A stretch of 64,000 nucleotides of DNA from Solanum dulcamara (taxonomy: Eukaryota > Streptophyta > Magnoliopsida > Solanales > Solanaceae), in assembly GCF_947179165.1 (NCBI RefSeq), contig NC_077238.1, positions 48,526,293-48,590,292 of the forward strand, written 5' to 3'. The notes beneath the pieces were generated by a model, which saw only the letters and a list, made by a program, of their open reading frames with translations, was not told the origin of the DNA and searched no databases. Made by a program: the position numbers and the translations under genes. Each line of letters starts with the position of its first letter. Position 1 is the stretch's first letter. Below, one piece after another: positions 11,568 to 23,971 of this stretch.

Positions 11568-11770
11568 GTGAAAGAGTGAAACAAATGAGATTTCAGGAAA
11601 CTAATAAGACAAAAAACTACATGAAATAAGACAACATAGAAACATTCCTGATGTCATCCTGTAGCCTCCCAAAGATAAGTTACAGACATCTATACACCCA
11701 TCTGCGAGACTCTACTAGATGTTAGCTCTTTACAAGTAAGACCAACAAACTTAAGGCTCCGATACTAACT
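11568..11770 (-). other. Element A leader and primer binding site
   Basis: The minus strand reads TAGTATCGGAGC at 11767-11756, a two-base variant of the initiator-Met primer site, right after the A LTR. The leader includes GGGAGGCTACAGGATGACAT, the counterpart of the AGGAGGCTATAGGACAT motif in B and C. Element B separates this leader from A's gag at 2204. Confidence 0.75.
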
Positions 11771-14700
11771 TTTCATGACCTAATTTCTCAGGTCATGATG
11801 GCACCTACTATAACCCATGAGTAGGTAAGTCGACCCGTAATCCAGAATGAAAAGTAATGGGGTTTAGGGCAGAAACTAATCATAAATATGGAATTTTTAA
11901 CATAAGCAAAATAAGTAAGATGAAACAATGCCAAGAAAGCGGAAAATTTCAAAAAAGGAAAATCCTCGCGGATTCTTTGTATTCTCTTCCGAACAGTGGA
12001 TTTCCTCTTTCTATTAAGAAATTTGATATATACAACTAAGCATCCCTCCCAGAATCTGGAGGTCACAAGTACAGAGTAACTACAACATAAAATACAAGTA
12101 CAAGTCCCAAAGGTGGACAAAAATTATATACATCAACTGCTAGTCTCAGAAATGCAAAAGACGGGTCATCTAAGCTGAAGGAGACAAAAATGATCACAAA
12201 ATGGCAAGTGCTCACCCTAGTCTCCAAAGCTGACTACAATAGGCTCGATCTATCTACGACGGTAGCTGGTGCTCGGTCCTGCATTATGAAAGTTGATGTA
12301 AAGTATAGTATGAGTACTAGGACAACAAGTACCCAATAGACATCATAGGCCGATTGAGCAGAAACGATAAAGACAATATGAAAAAGGGGAATAAGCCTAA
12401 GCATGAATCATAATAAGCATCTAAGGTGGAAAGAGCACTAACTAAGAGAACTACAGCTAACTACACCTAGATGGACCCCTCATAAGCCCAGTTAGGACAC
12501 TCGTGCGCAAGTTTAAAAAAACTCGAATGAACCCCCATAAGCCCACCGAGTACACAGAATAGCTACAACTACCAAGGCTAGGAACCAAGAATCTGTGATA
12601 CCGAGAATCGAAGAACCATGTCATTTTTCGACCAAGAATCTCCAAGAATTGATGAACTAGGAATGACTTAGGGGTCAAGGACTGGACCGGGACCCAGATA
12701 CTCCCCGAGTATTCAAGGTGGTCGAGGCCGGGGCTGGGTATCCGGATGCTCACCATAATGCATCAGTACGTTCAAGGCCAGGTCTAGGTACCCAGATGTT
12801 CGCCATAACATATCGATACAGTCAAGACATGGGATGGGTATCTGGATGCTCGCTGTAACACATCGGTACGATCAAGGCTGGGGCGAGTACCCAAATACTC
12901 GTCATACTAATAAGCCGACAGAGGCGGGGGCTGGGTACTCATTCAGAATGGAGGTCGGGGCTGGATACCCGAATACTCACCAATAATTTATCCCATGGTG
13001 CTGAATATTCTCCTTTCCAAGTGGACAATAATATTTTCAAGAATCTCCTTCCCAATGAGTCAACTGATAAGCCGCCAAACCTTAGATCAAAGCCAAACTA
13101 GAATGATCTCTAAGTCTAGTATCTCCAACGCATCTCAAAAGTCTCAATCATGTTGAGTTATAGATGAGGGTATTCTTAACAGTAAGGTTACCGCCTAGAT
13201 AAGGCCAAACTACTAGGCACTAGCCCACTATGCCATTCTACAAGGCTCTAAGTCCGTCAGAGTGACGCCGGGGCAACTAAGGGAAGTTTACACCCTATAC
13301 TAATGCCAACATTCTCCACAATATCAACAACATAAGCATTCAACTCTTCTTACAATACCAACAAATAATGAAAAGGAACACATGCCTCTAATTGCCCGAA
13401 AAACTCGATAAAAAACTAAAACATGATTTCTAACATCTAGCATAAACAAATAAAAGCTACCCAACCCAAATTTTATCTATTTCAACATGCTCTCAGACAT
13501 TCCACCTCAATCTAAAGAAAGAAAAGTCGTAGCCTACCTATAGACTGATCATGTGCGCTTCAAATTACTATGTAAGAGCTTTTCCCTTCCGAACAGCCTC
13601 AGAACGCTGCCACGTTGTGAAAAATAGAATCACAATGTCACTATGGTCGTTTAGACACTAATTTTATAATTTTTGGAGATGTATCAATTTCAGGGTCTAA
13701 AATAGAAAATGTGGGACCCGCATTCAGAATTTTATATTGACTCCAAAAATAGGTTCTAAATAGTACCCTCAGCTCAAGGATCGCATTAAAACACAATATG
13801 GGCTGGAAAAACAACACAAGACATCATGCAACAAAATGCTCATAATTCAAACTACAAAGGTGAAAATAACAGCATCTTTGATCAATGATTTCTCAAAAAA
13901 GAAACTCTTACAATCCAAAAAAATTATGCCACGATGTTCCTTGAGAAAAACTCCACAACTTAGCGTCAAAAATTACTAAAAATGAATTTCAAATGATCAA
14001 GATACAATCTCCCAAAGTTCAATAAAATATCAATCCGAATATGACTAAGGTCAGTAGCTAAATTCATAAATTTATCTCGCAGAAGCCTCCCCGCAAGATT
14101 CTCAGCATACCAACGGATTACTCATGAAATTATCTTGAATCTAGACCTTTAAATCGTCAAATTTGAGTTTGTATTGAAGGAGAAATCAAGGTTTGAAATG
14201 AAGAGCTATGGCTGATTTCCGTCCTTGATCTTTTATTAAAAGACCAGGACCTTGGCCTTTGCGAACGCGGCCTAGGTGGCTCGAGAACTTGGAGGTTCAT
14301 CAAGCTTATCCTTTGCAAACGTGTCCATAGTCCTGTGAACGCGGAGGCAAAAGACTTACAACTTCGCAATGCGGCCAAGGCCCTGCAAATGCAGAGGAAA
14401 AAGAGGCTTACCTCCGAGTAAACGACCATAACCCCGCGAACAAGGAGAAAAATTTCCTGGACCTCCGCGACCGCGGCCAAGGACCCGTGATCATGGAGAA
14501 CAAATTCTCCTGCACCAGGTATCAGCTGAAAAGCTGAGTTTTCTCAAGTTCAAAAATTTCGATGGGGTGCTCGGAATTCATTTAGAATCCCGTGCATGCA
14601 AATGAGATATGCTACCCCACCAAATTCGACATTCCGGACTCAATGGCACAGTTGAAATTTTGATATGAGGTCATTACGACTGAAAGTGGGTCTTACCCCT

Positions 14701-15208
14701 AAGGGCCATTTTGAGCCAAATTCCACAACGAGCCTCGGGATTAGACCGAAAGCCTAGAAAAGCGAATGAAGGGTCGTTCTAGACCAAACTTGATATTCTT
14801 GAACTAACCGCGTTGTCAGAATTTTCATCTGAGTGCTTTTTATAAGAATATTGACAAAAGTCAACCATGGGCCAAATTTCAAAAGCAAAAACGTCAAATG
14901 GTATCAAACTCGTACTGGTTGCTTCGGTGCTCATGCAGACCATGCTACTTGCCTAATTTGGCCATTCTAGAGCTGATGGAACCATCAAAATTCCGTTCTG
15001 AATTCATTTTCTTAAAGTTATGATCGAAATCAACTTTTCAAACTAAAAAAAGCGCCAAAACAGAGAAACAGGTTTAAAATCTAAACGAACGACCAGACGA
15101 CCACGCTACCAGTGCCAGCAGGTCATAAATGACCTGAGGTCGCTATTGGAATGTTCTAAACGACGAAAAAGATGCAGTATTAGAAAAATGACCTAGAGGG
15201 TCATTACA
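11771..15208 (-). repeat. Element A 5' LTR
   Basis: About 3.4 kb. On the minus strand it starts TGTAATGACCC (right end 15208) and ends AATTAGGTCATGAAA, where the last CA is AA. The assignment rests on co-linearity with the solo LTR at 52341-56256 and on the adjoining primer site. It holds a roughly 50-bp minisatellite (12690-12990) and a GC-rich array of GCGAACGCGG-like dyads at 14240-14510. It is inserted in the 3' non-coding tail of K. The flank at 15209 is AAATA and its partner is outside the window. Confidence 0.82.
12690..12990. repeat. Imperfect ~50-bp tandem repeat in element A LTR
   Basis: Three to four units begin with GGTAYCCRGATGYTCGCC and continue to a TCAAGG(C/A) segment, spaced about 50 bp (starts near 12737, 12788 and 12838), with a partial unit after them. 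Units differ at many sites, so the array is old. No coding potential is seen. Confidence 0.65.
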
Positions 15209-18200
15209 AAATATATATTACATTATAATTGCTTTGTATGATTAAATGCGCTATGTGTATATGCTACAACTTTTTAATCAGTAAGTCCAAACAAATGACG
15301 ATTTTTTTATGTTTCCTTATTAGACTGTATGAGATGCTATATAGTATAAGATAAATACTACACATTGTTTTCTCTATTCGACCACTTTTTGTTTTGGTGC
15401 AAATATAAAGTAAAAGTTATGTGAAATTACTATATGTTGGCTGCCTCTGTGTAGTTTTTCTGTCCTTTTTCTTCGTAGCAAGTCTGAATTGGATAGTAGT
15501 ATTGGGATTGGAAATTGTACGCTGCAAAAATACAGTTATAGTGATCCCTTTGGACTGTCCCTTGTTGACTTAGATTTTTCTTTTCAAGTGCACGAAAGTA
15601 GGGTTACTTGTGAGGTTCTTTCCAACAGTAGTTGTTGATTTTTGTAGACTTCACGAGTAATAATATTTAATATTTACTAAAATAATCAAATAAATGTCCT
15701 AGTAGCTAGGAAAAAAAACTACAATTTGATCTAGTTATGGATTCTTAGTTATCCTTACTTATCTTTTTTCTATTCTTTTTTGCGTGATATACAAAAAAAA
15801 TAATTGTTAAATGGGTATTAATATTGCTTCCCCCCTCCCATAATTATTTTATTCGCATTGTTGATAATATAATTCATGGCATACTTCTTCATTTCATGTA
15901 TTTGAGTTGTTGATCTTGATTGATATATTTTATTATTTATAAAATTTCTCGAAAAATATTGGAAAATATATAAAAATTCTCATGTCATGTTATTCTTGGT
16001 GATTAAAATTGATAAGTACTTGTAGCTCATAATTTGTATGAAAAAAATATATGTGATGAGTTAGCTTCTACATTATTAAATATTAATTATCTTGTATTTT
16101 TATGAGAAACAAGTTTATTGTATGTCTTTAGTTTTGAGTCCTTACGGGAAGAAAGATAATAAGAAATCACTCTATGAGAGTCGTATAGATTTCATGTTAT
16201 GTATTTGATGTATGTCTATTACTTCGTGTTATAGTGTGCGTAGAGACAAAACACCTAGATCCACCTGAAGTATCTTATGTGCTCTAACGGCTATTTGATT
16301 TATTTTGCCAATAACTCATTTTGTAAATTTTATGTATGAACCATCTCATAAGAAAATATTTTGTTGTATTTTGAATTCCTTAAAATCCTTTTCTTGATAT
16401 GCTAGTATTATTTGAATAATTATGTTGCCTGAAGAATTTTTCTGAGTTAATAAGATAAGTAGAAAGAATTGTTTAAGTTAACTAAGTATATGTATCAGAG
16501 AATAATCATGATCTCCATTATGAGACTTAATTGTGTATATTCGGGAATAATTTTATTGGTTGGCCTATTAAGTTCTATTGTGTTTTATTCATCAAGGCTT
16601 ATTTGTCATTTTATAACGATTTTATTTATAAATTTATTAATACTTAATTGTTAACCCACAAAGGCATACTTACTTGTTTAGTGAGACTTACCTATTTGTT
16701 ACATAAACTAGTTGTTTATATGTTTTATGTTTTGGAAAATAAAAAAGTTATATGTTACGTGTAACACGGGCTAATTACTTAATTCCATGATTATGTGCAT
16801 CCACGCAATACATCATATGTCCATATGTAATAAGCTACTTATTTGCATGATGTAAATTCTATGAATAATTTATTTCTAGGTCACATATATTCATTACACG
16901 TATGAATTATTGAGTACATCTCATTCGTTTTATAAAGAATGTGCTTATATATTATATATGTCATAAATATATAGACACATGTGTAATATGTTTACAAGAT
17001 AATTGGTTTTAGTTATATACATTTTAGATCATTTGCTTATAGAATATTTGTGATATGAATTATTGTTGGGATGTTACCTAGCTATTTTCTAATGAACATC
17101 TTTATATTGTATATATTTCGTAAGATAAGACCTCACTAGGTATATGATTCACTGACTTTTTTTTCATGCATTACATGTTTCATAAAATACTAGATCACAT
17201 ATTACGTGCGTACACATTAAAGGATGTACACCCACAAGTTCAAGATTAATTGCTTATGTGTTGTAGACGTTGTAAACCACCTATTTATATGCCATACGCC
17301 TTGTAGATCATTCGTTTTAGTATTACATACTTTTCAAAATTTATATAATTGGCGTGTCAAAGTTAACCACTTAAATAATGTATAATTTATTATCTATAAA
17401 GACATAACTGTATTTAATTCAAAACTGCAACACATGTGTTAATATATCACCTATAGGATAAAGCCTAGAAGTCAAATGTTGGTTCAGAATTATCTACTTA
17501 AATGCTATTTATAAACTATCTGTTCATAAAAAAATATATTATTTTATCCAAATTAATTGCTTATACTCTATATATTTCATAGAAAACGCATTTATGTGCT
17601 ATATGCTTCAAAAATGTTACCACATATGCTATATGGTGCAAGGCTTATCTATCCATATATATTATTTATCGCACAAAATATTTAATTTTGTGACATATGC
17701 CTACATATTCAAAATTAATTTCTCTCATGCTAAAATATCATGAATTATTTATTTTATATTATAAGTATGATCGTTCTTATTATGTTATAGGTACTTCATA
17801 ACAAGAATCACTAATACATTTTGAAAGTGATTTAATTATGTCACATATTTTGTAACTTGTTTGTTTAAATGTCATTTGTCTTATAAATATTAATTCTATT
17901 GGTATAATTATTAAATGTTTAAGTTGTACAAAGGATATAGATTTATAAGTCGATCTATTTAAATATTATAGAATGTATGCTCATAGGAAAAACATAAGTT
18001 ATCCATATGGTATAAAATTTTACAGCCTAAGAGCTTATGTTCAAAACAATTTCACATGTTTGTTAATCACGAGGTTGCGTGACAAATTTCAGATTATAAT
18101 TTATTTTTGATAATTTCCAAGCGTATGTAGCGTCTTATAGTCCATAACTTATTTGCACACAAATAACATGTTTTCCTAGGAAAATTGTTCATACGCCATA

Positions 18201-18568
18201 CATCAACAAGGCTCATATATGCATGTGGGCTAAAGCCCTAGTTCATATGATTACATATTTCTCATGTTCATTTATTTTTATGTCATAAATTTCGTGTGAC
18301 GTGTTTGTTCATATATACATATCATTTAGTAGATAAGTAAAGGTGAATTTCCAAAATTAAGTTGCTCTTGGGGTTACACTCGAATTGCTAAATTTTAGTT
18401 AATTAAGCATCTGCTTGTTGATATATTTAATATCACCCTAAGAGGCACATAGATTGAGTTGACTAAGTTTTGGGATGATTTGGTATACAAAGGAAATTTT
18501 TTTAAAGCTTCGAAAGAATTCTTAGTCTTACCTCCGTGAGTGTTCTTCTCATTCGCGTACGAATGTTC
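15209..18568 (+). other. Element K long 3' non-coding region
   Basis: About 3.4 kb of very AT-rich DNA with no recognisable gag or pol domain on either strand. It ends at a polypurine tract directly before the K LTR, so it is best read as the 3' untranslated region of K. The first 1.4 kb shows nothing recognisable. The rest is built of short, diverged, similar segments (next entry). The coding part of K should lie left of the window because A is inserted at 15208/15209. Confidence 0.6.
16640..18300. repeat. Degenerate tandem motif, period about 30-35 bp
   Basis: Segments resembling CCTATTTATATGCCATACG-CTTGTA recur along the region, for example near 16830, 17240, 17275, 17560, 17590, 17620, 17690 and 17860. 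They share a core (T/C)ATATGyyATAyryyT followed by a purine-rich AAA. Divergence is high and the phase drifts, so this is a visual call. An autocorrelation of the sequence would settle it. Confidence 0.4.
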
Positions 18569-18581
18569 TTAAGGGGGAAGA
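18569..18581 (+). other. Element K polypurine tract
   Basis: TTAAGGGGGAAGA immediately before TGTAACACC of the K LTR. It is preceded by TCATTCGCGTACGAATGTTC, the same pre-tract context found before the B, D and F 3' LTRs. It orients K to the plus strand and marks the LTR as the 3' one. Confidence 0.8.
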
Positions 18582-18582
18582 T

Positions 18583-20360
18583 TGTAACACCTGAAGTGTT
18601 AATAATTGTCTTCATTTATGATTGTCCTTTGTCCTGTATCAAAGTCTTATAAGTCTAAATTAAAGAGCTTTATTGTAACATCACTCGTATTCAGGAACAT
18701 CAATTTTAAATTAAAAATTTGATAAAAATGTATATTAGTTTCTTAAAAATTAAGCATTAAATATTTGTGATTTTTTAAAATATTATTTAGTTATGATATA
18801 TTTGCGTATGTATTTATTGTTATAAGAGTTTTATTAATTATTAATATTTTAATAGAAATATCAAATTTAACTAAGTAGAAAATTATTATTATATTAAGTA
18901 ATCTTTATCCAAAATGGATTTCATGAATCTTTTGTCAATATAAAGAAACCAACGTAATTTTTTTATATATATAAAATATGGTGCTAAATATTAAATAGAA
19001 GAAGTATTGGTATTATTTTATCATATATATATACATATAGATGTGTACCTTTCCGAAACTTCCACCGCCTTAACTAGTTAATTATATAGGTACATGTGCC
19101 TTTGAATTATCAATACTACTATAAATTCATAAGATTTCAAAGCTGCAATTTTTTTTAGGAGAAAGGGTTACAACAAATATTTTGTTGTGTATTTGAAACC
19201 CTTGTTCTATCATATTCCACTTCTATTCTAAACAAGTATACCGCCTATGGTGCTTCTGCCAAGTCGTGCTTAATTCATGATATTGTTGTCTGTTTTGTGG
19301 TTTTGAATTTAATAGCCTGAGAGTTGTCGCATATCATAATGTTTGGCTAAGGAGAAACAGGTAGATAGAGTTCGTGGTAGATTTGAGATGAAAGGTATGT
19401 TAAGGAATTTTTATTTTTTTTATATCGCGTGAATCTCAAAAATTACAAATCTATCAAATGAGTCATGTTTATTATTATATTGATAGGAAGACCCTTTCTG
19501 AATGGTATTAGAATGTCAACTAAACTTATTTCTGAACGTTATCATATAATTATTGTGTTTATAACATTGTAAAGTACGTTTGACGGCTAAAGTAATTTTC
19601 TATCGAGTGTCTTATTCCTTATGTCTATTAGCGAGCTATTATCCTAAGAGTTAGGCAGAAATATTGGATAATTATTAAGTTGTATTTAAGGGAGTGGTTA
19701 ATCCATTTTTTCTCGTCAGAGTCCTTTACGAAAATGTTGATTGAAAATTATATCAATACTAAATCTTGTACTCTATTCTTTTGCTTGTATACTTGTCAAA
19801 TAACTTTGTTCCTAAAAAGGATCATAATGTTACCAAATTGGAGTAGTCATAAATCAAGTCAAGCCTGTTAGTCTCCTTTTGAGTTCCTAAATGGTTAATT
19901 TTCTCGGTTGAACTTGAGTCAAGAGCTTCAAGTCTATTATGAGTTTTATAGGCCTAAACGGTAATATGAAAGTTAAATGAAGTCACGAGGAGATTCTTTA
20001 ATCACTTTAAGATCTTTATGAAAATCTTTAGGTTAAAGTTACCTTTCTAAAGTCGAGTTAAGTGTTCAAGTTTGTTCTAAAAGCATATGAGGTTCCACGA
20101 GACATTTACATATTATACGAAAGTGATTACGAGATTATGAGAACAAGGATATCAAAGAGCCAAGATTGGCTAAGCTCTTGTTATGACCTCCTATCTGCAT
20201 TCAAAGTTCGTATCATACATGGCATGTTATGCATGGACTCCGAGCTATAATATGAGGTAAGTGGCCTATCTGCCCAGATGACTATATATATAGTATATAG
20301 ATGGCCACAAGTTGGCAATGTGAAGTCGGTTAGCTACCAAAAGAAACCATCATTGGTAGC

Positions 20361-20436
<76 letters not shown>

Positions 20437-21136
20437 CGATATATGATTACACAAGCAAACCATGCATATTTGATTATTATGAGGTCAGATATCGGCCATG
20501 GAGGCTATCAGTGTTTCAGTTTCAGGAGGTATCTTCATTACCCTTTTTGCTACAGCTATTTATGATTCTATTTTACACCTTTTATACCAGTACATTTTCA
20601 TTCGTACTGACGTCCTATTTTCTGGGGAAACTACATTCGTGCTACAGGTTCATACAGAGGTCCTGATTGGCTTTTGCAATAGGGGTGTTGTCTCAACTGA
20701 GAATTGGTAAGTTTCATTTTTCCTAGAGTTGTTGGTTGTCTGTATGTTTTTCATAGTTGATCTTTGTATATAGTTGTTGGTATTTTTGGGGACTTCTCCC
20801 AACTAGTTAGGTTGAACTATTCGTAGAGACTTGTGGACATATCTTGTTGGGTCTTCTCAAATTCCATTTATAGCCTTGTTGGCTTATTGTATATATGATT
20901 TCAGTTGCAGCCTTGTCGGCTTGCCATTTATTTATCAGTTCAGTTGGCCTTGACGGCCCTTTCATTACGTTATTGATATTGTTGTGACCTGACTGGCCTG
21001 GTTATCTTGTTTCAACATGTTATTGTGGTGGCTTTATCGGCCCTCATTGTTTCATTTCTTTTATGTATCTGTTGGTTCACTTGATCAAGTGAGGCACCAG
21101 GTGCCTATTGCGCCTCTCCTAGTTTGGGACGTGACA
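18583..21136 (+). repeat. Element K 3' LTR
   Basis: Starts TGTAACACCTGAAGTG and ends GGGACGTGACA, about 2554 bp. The left end is fixed by the polypurine tract and the right end by the clean return of G's gag reading at 21137. It contains a (TA)n run and repeated 'TTGGCC/GTCGGC'-type segments at 20860-21060. The right flank CCCTT (21137-21141) should be duplicated at K's unseen left end. Confidence 0.8.
20363..20433. repeat. (TA)n microsatellite
   Basis: About 35 uninterrupted TA dinucleotides inside the K LTR. The Ile-Tyr repeat open frame crossing it is an artefact of the repeat. Confidence 0.97.
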
Positions 21137-21656
21137 CCCTTATTCCCATGTTGCCTTGTCTAAAATTTATGAACTACAACACTTTATCTTCCCTTAGTTC
21201 AAGAGGGAAAAAGTGATCAAGGAAAGCAAGTTTAAAGGCTTTCCATTCCATAGGACCTTCATCTACCCTCTCCAACTTCCATTGAGTGTACCAAACTTGA
21301 GTAACACCCTTGAGTTGGTAAGCCGCCAACTCTTCTTTCTCTTTCAAAGTCACCCTTATGATACTCACTATTTTTTAGACCTCACCAATGAACTATTGGG
21401 GATCCTCATCAACTTTCGAACCATGAAAATTTGAAGGGTTCGTTCATGCAAAGTCCCTCACTTTAGACGTCGGAGTAGGAACATTAACTGGAGCCGCAAC
21501 ACCATAGTTCGCCACTACTTGTGCTAGCATGGTAAAGGCAGTGAACTTCTCATGTGTCACTTGTTCGAGCAAAGAGCCATTGCCTTAAGGATCCAGAGGA
21601 TCTTGGGCTTCATTGGCATTATTTCCACATGGCAAAGGTGATCTTCATGGAGGCAT
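21137..21656 (-). pseudogene. Element G: gag 5' half, cut by K
   Basis: Minus-strand gag with start ATGCCTCCATGAAG at 21656, just inside the leader. It includes SIIRVTLKEKEELAAYQLKG, VTQVWYTQWK, FKLAFLDHFFPLELREDKVL, the capsid core seen also in D and J. After a stop it continues to the equivalent of FINL-RQGNM and then ends abruptly at 21137, where K is inserted. The rest of G's gag-pol must lie left of K. Close relative of D, J and F rather than of B and C. Confidence 0.85.
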
Positions 21657-21871
21657 TTTTCTGAAATCGCAAGGGACAACCGTTAGGGAAAGGAAGTCTT
21701 AGAACACACTCTATTGCACGACATAGATGATGAAAGAAGTCAGGATTCATAAAATTCTTATAGTCTCCTATTCATATATGTGGAGCGCTTCACAACCACG
21801 AATAAGACTCTACTTCATGCAGCATGTTGGACACCCTACGACATCTTAAACCTTCTGCTTTGATAGCAAGT
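21657..21871 (-). other. Element G leader and primer binding site
   Basis: On the minus strand TGCTATCAAAGCA (about 21869-21857) follows the LTR end by a few bases, a one-base variant of the TGGTATCAAAGC primer site seen in D. The rest is the non-coding leader with the AGGAGACTATAAGAATT-like block equivalent to D's AGGAGGCTATTAGGCAT. Confidence 0.75.
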
Positions 21872-23971
21872 TGTTCACGACTTGACCTAGGGCCTAGTCC
21901 TAACACAGCGATTGAAACACCAAAGGGGCTCCAACCAAGCCTCTTGTCATATCATAAAGCATACATAAGGTAAAGTAAATGCGGAAATAACATATGAGAG
22001 TCTAAACTATGATGCATAAGAAGAATATAACTTGACAACATAGACTCAAAACATTTTTTCTAACTAATGCCACTAATCATGAACATGGGTGTGTGATAAG
22101 ACATGTACCTAGCTCACCCTCAACATAAAAGAAATAAGTGTCTTTGGAAACAATAACTAACTCAAAATCTAGTCCTCGATAGATGAGGACTCACCACAAG
22201 TTTGCCAGAATAAGAAAGCTGAACAAGCCACGTGGGTAGATATGATCCTCAACCTCAACCTCAACATTATAAGACAATATAAGCAATAATATGTGTTAGT
22301 ACATTTGAATGAACTAAGTATATGGGCATGAAATGCAATATAAATCATAAGATGCGATGATCAAGAATATACATAATAAAGAGGATAAGTAAAACCATGA
22401 AAAAAGTCATAATGATCAAAGCATTTAAGAAATGTAGTTGAAGATCATATGATAACATAATAATCATATACATATGTGAAATAGGAACCATAACTGACAA
22501 AACAAATAATGCGAGTTATAACATGGAATCCCATTCTCTCCTTATACAATGAAGAAAAAGGGAAATCTACTTGTCACGGTAGAATCTACCCCGTTAGGCG
22601 GGTCATGTACATATGCTATTTGTGGATCCATTATCTAAGACATAAGGCAACCTACAGTGGCATGTAGTTTAAGAGAATGAGGCTGCTACTAAGGCTTTTG
22701 GTAGGGCCCCCACCTCACGTCCACTCGGTGCTAAATCAAATCCCATAGAATATATAACATATTAAACATACTTAGCATATATCATAACATGTTCGTTAAC
22801 TTCATAATTCATAAAATAGATCAATCATAACATAATTACAATGTGAGTATTGGCCTATCATCATTATAAATCATACATGCATAATTCATATCATAAGGTC
22901 CTAGGTCACCATATAGGGCCCTAAGTCACCTTTCTTCATACTTTCATGAAAATCATATCTTAAACATACTCGAAATTAGAGTAAACTCATATACATGATC
23001 AATTTGATTGGAAATCATGAGATACTTTGAAAACATAGGACTCCATAATCATAATTCATATAATTCATCCTAGAAAATAGTTTCATGCATGGGCCTTCAT
23101 AATTCAACTCAAAATCATACAATTTATATATAACATACTTATAATTATCATAAATAATGATTTAAAATGAAATTGCATCAGACCAACAAAATTCATCAAA
23201 GTTAAGGTTCAAAATTAATGAGATTTTTGAAATAAACCTTGGACTCCATGAGTGGAAGGGACTCATGAATCAATCCACACATACCTTGATTAAAATTGGA
23301 CTTGAATTTGAGAAAGGAGACTTGATCTTGAAGAAATCCTAACCAAACCTTGATGAACTCTTGAGGAAACTTGGGAGAGAAGTCTATATTTTGTTTGGGG
23401 AAATAATGAGGGAATAAAAGAGTTTTAGGAGTATTTAGGATACAATTTGGAATGAATGTAGTCCTTAAAAACGTCCACATACATTATTAGAATGTAGGAA
23501 AAGTACCAAACTACCCCTCATTAAATTCCAGATCGGGCACCTCTACAACTTAGTCCTTCAATTCGTCGGGGAACTGCAGGCCCTACAAAAAGTTTAAACG
23601 TTAAGTTTCTGAACTTTCATGACGAGTCATATTTACGACTCATCGTCATCTTTATGGGTTGTCGAAATGAGTCATCTTGTAGGTCTGAAAACCTGTAAGT
23701 TAGATAGTCTCTGAAGTTTTATCGCGACTTAGTTCTATTTGTCGTAAATTCTCTACGACTCATCCTATTGACTTGTAGATGAAGTCCTGAGGGTAATACC
23801 TGTAGTTCATCATTCTTTGTCATGATGACTCATTTCTACGAGTCGTCTTTTGCTCTACGAGTCGTTAATGGACTCATCAACCCCACTTTTGTCTTAGCCA
23901 ATTTTCCAATCCTTTACTTCACCTCTACAGGTCGATTTTACGACCCATAATAACTCAAACGATTCGTATAC
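21872..23971 (-). repeat. Element G 5' LTR, main part
   Basis: On the minus strand this is the LTR from the point of D insertion to its end ...AAGTCGTGAACA at 21872. The missing first 79 bp are found beyond D at 45506-45584. Same family as the F 3' LTR at 50559-56683. Region 23590-23960 carries many ACGACTCAT / ATGAGTCRT motifs. Interruption by D (23972-45500) is marked by TATAC on both sides. Confidence 0.85.

Noticed and set aside
20278..20565. 95-codon open frame with Ile-Tyr repeats
   Set aside because: Created by the (TA)n run in the K LTR. The same applies to the Ile-Tyr frame near 10515-10730.
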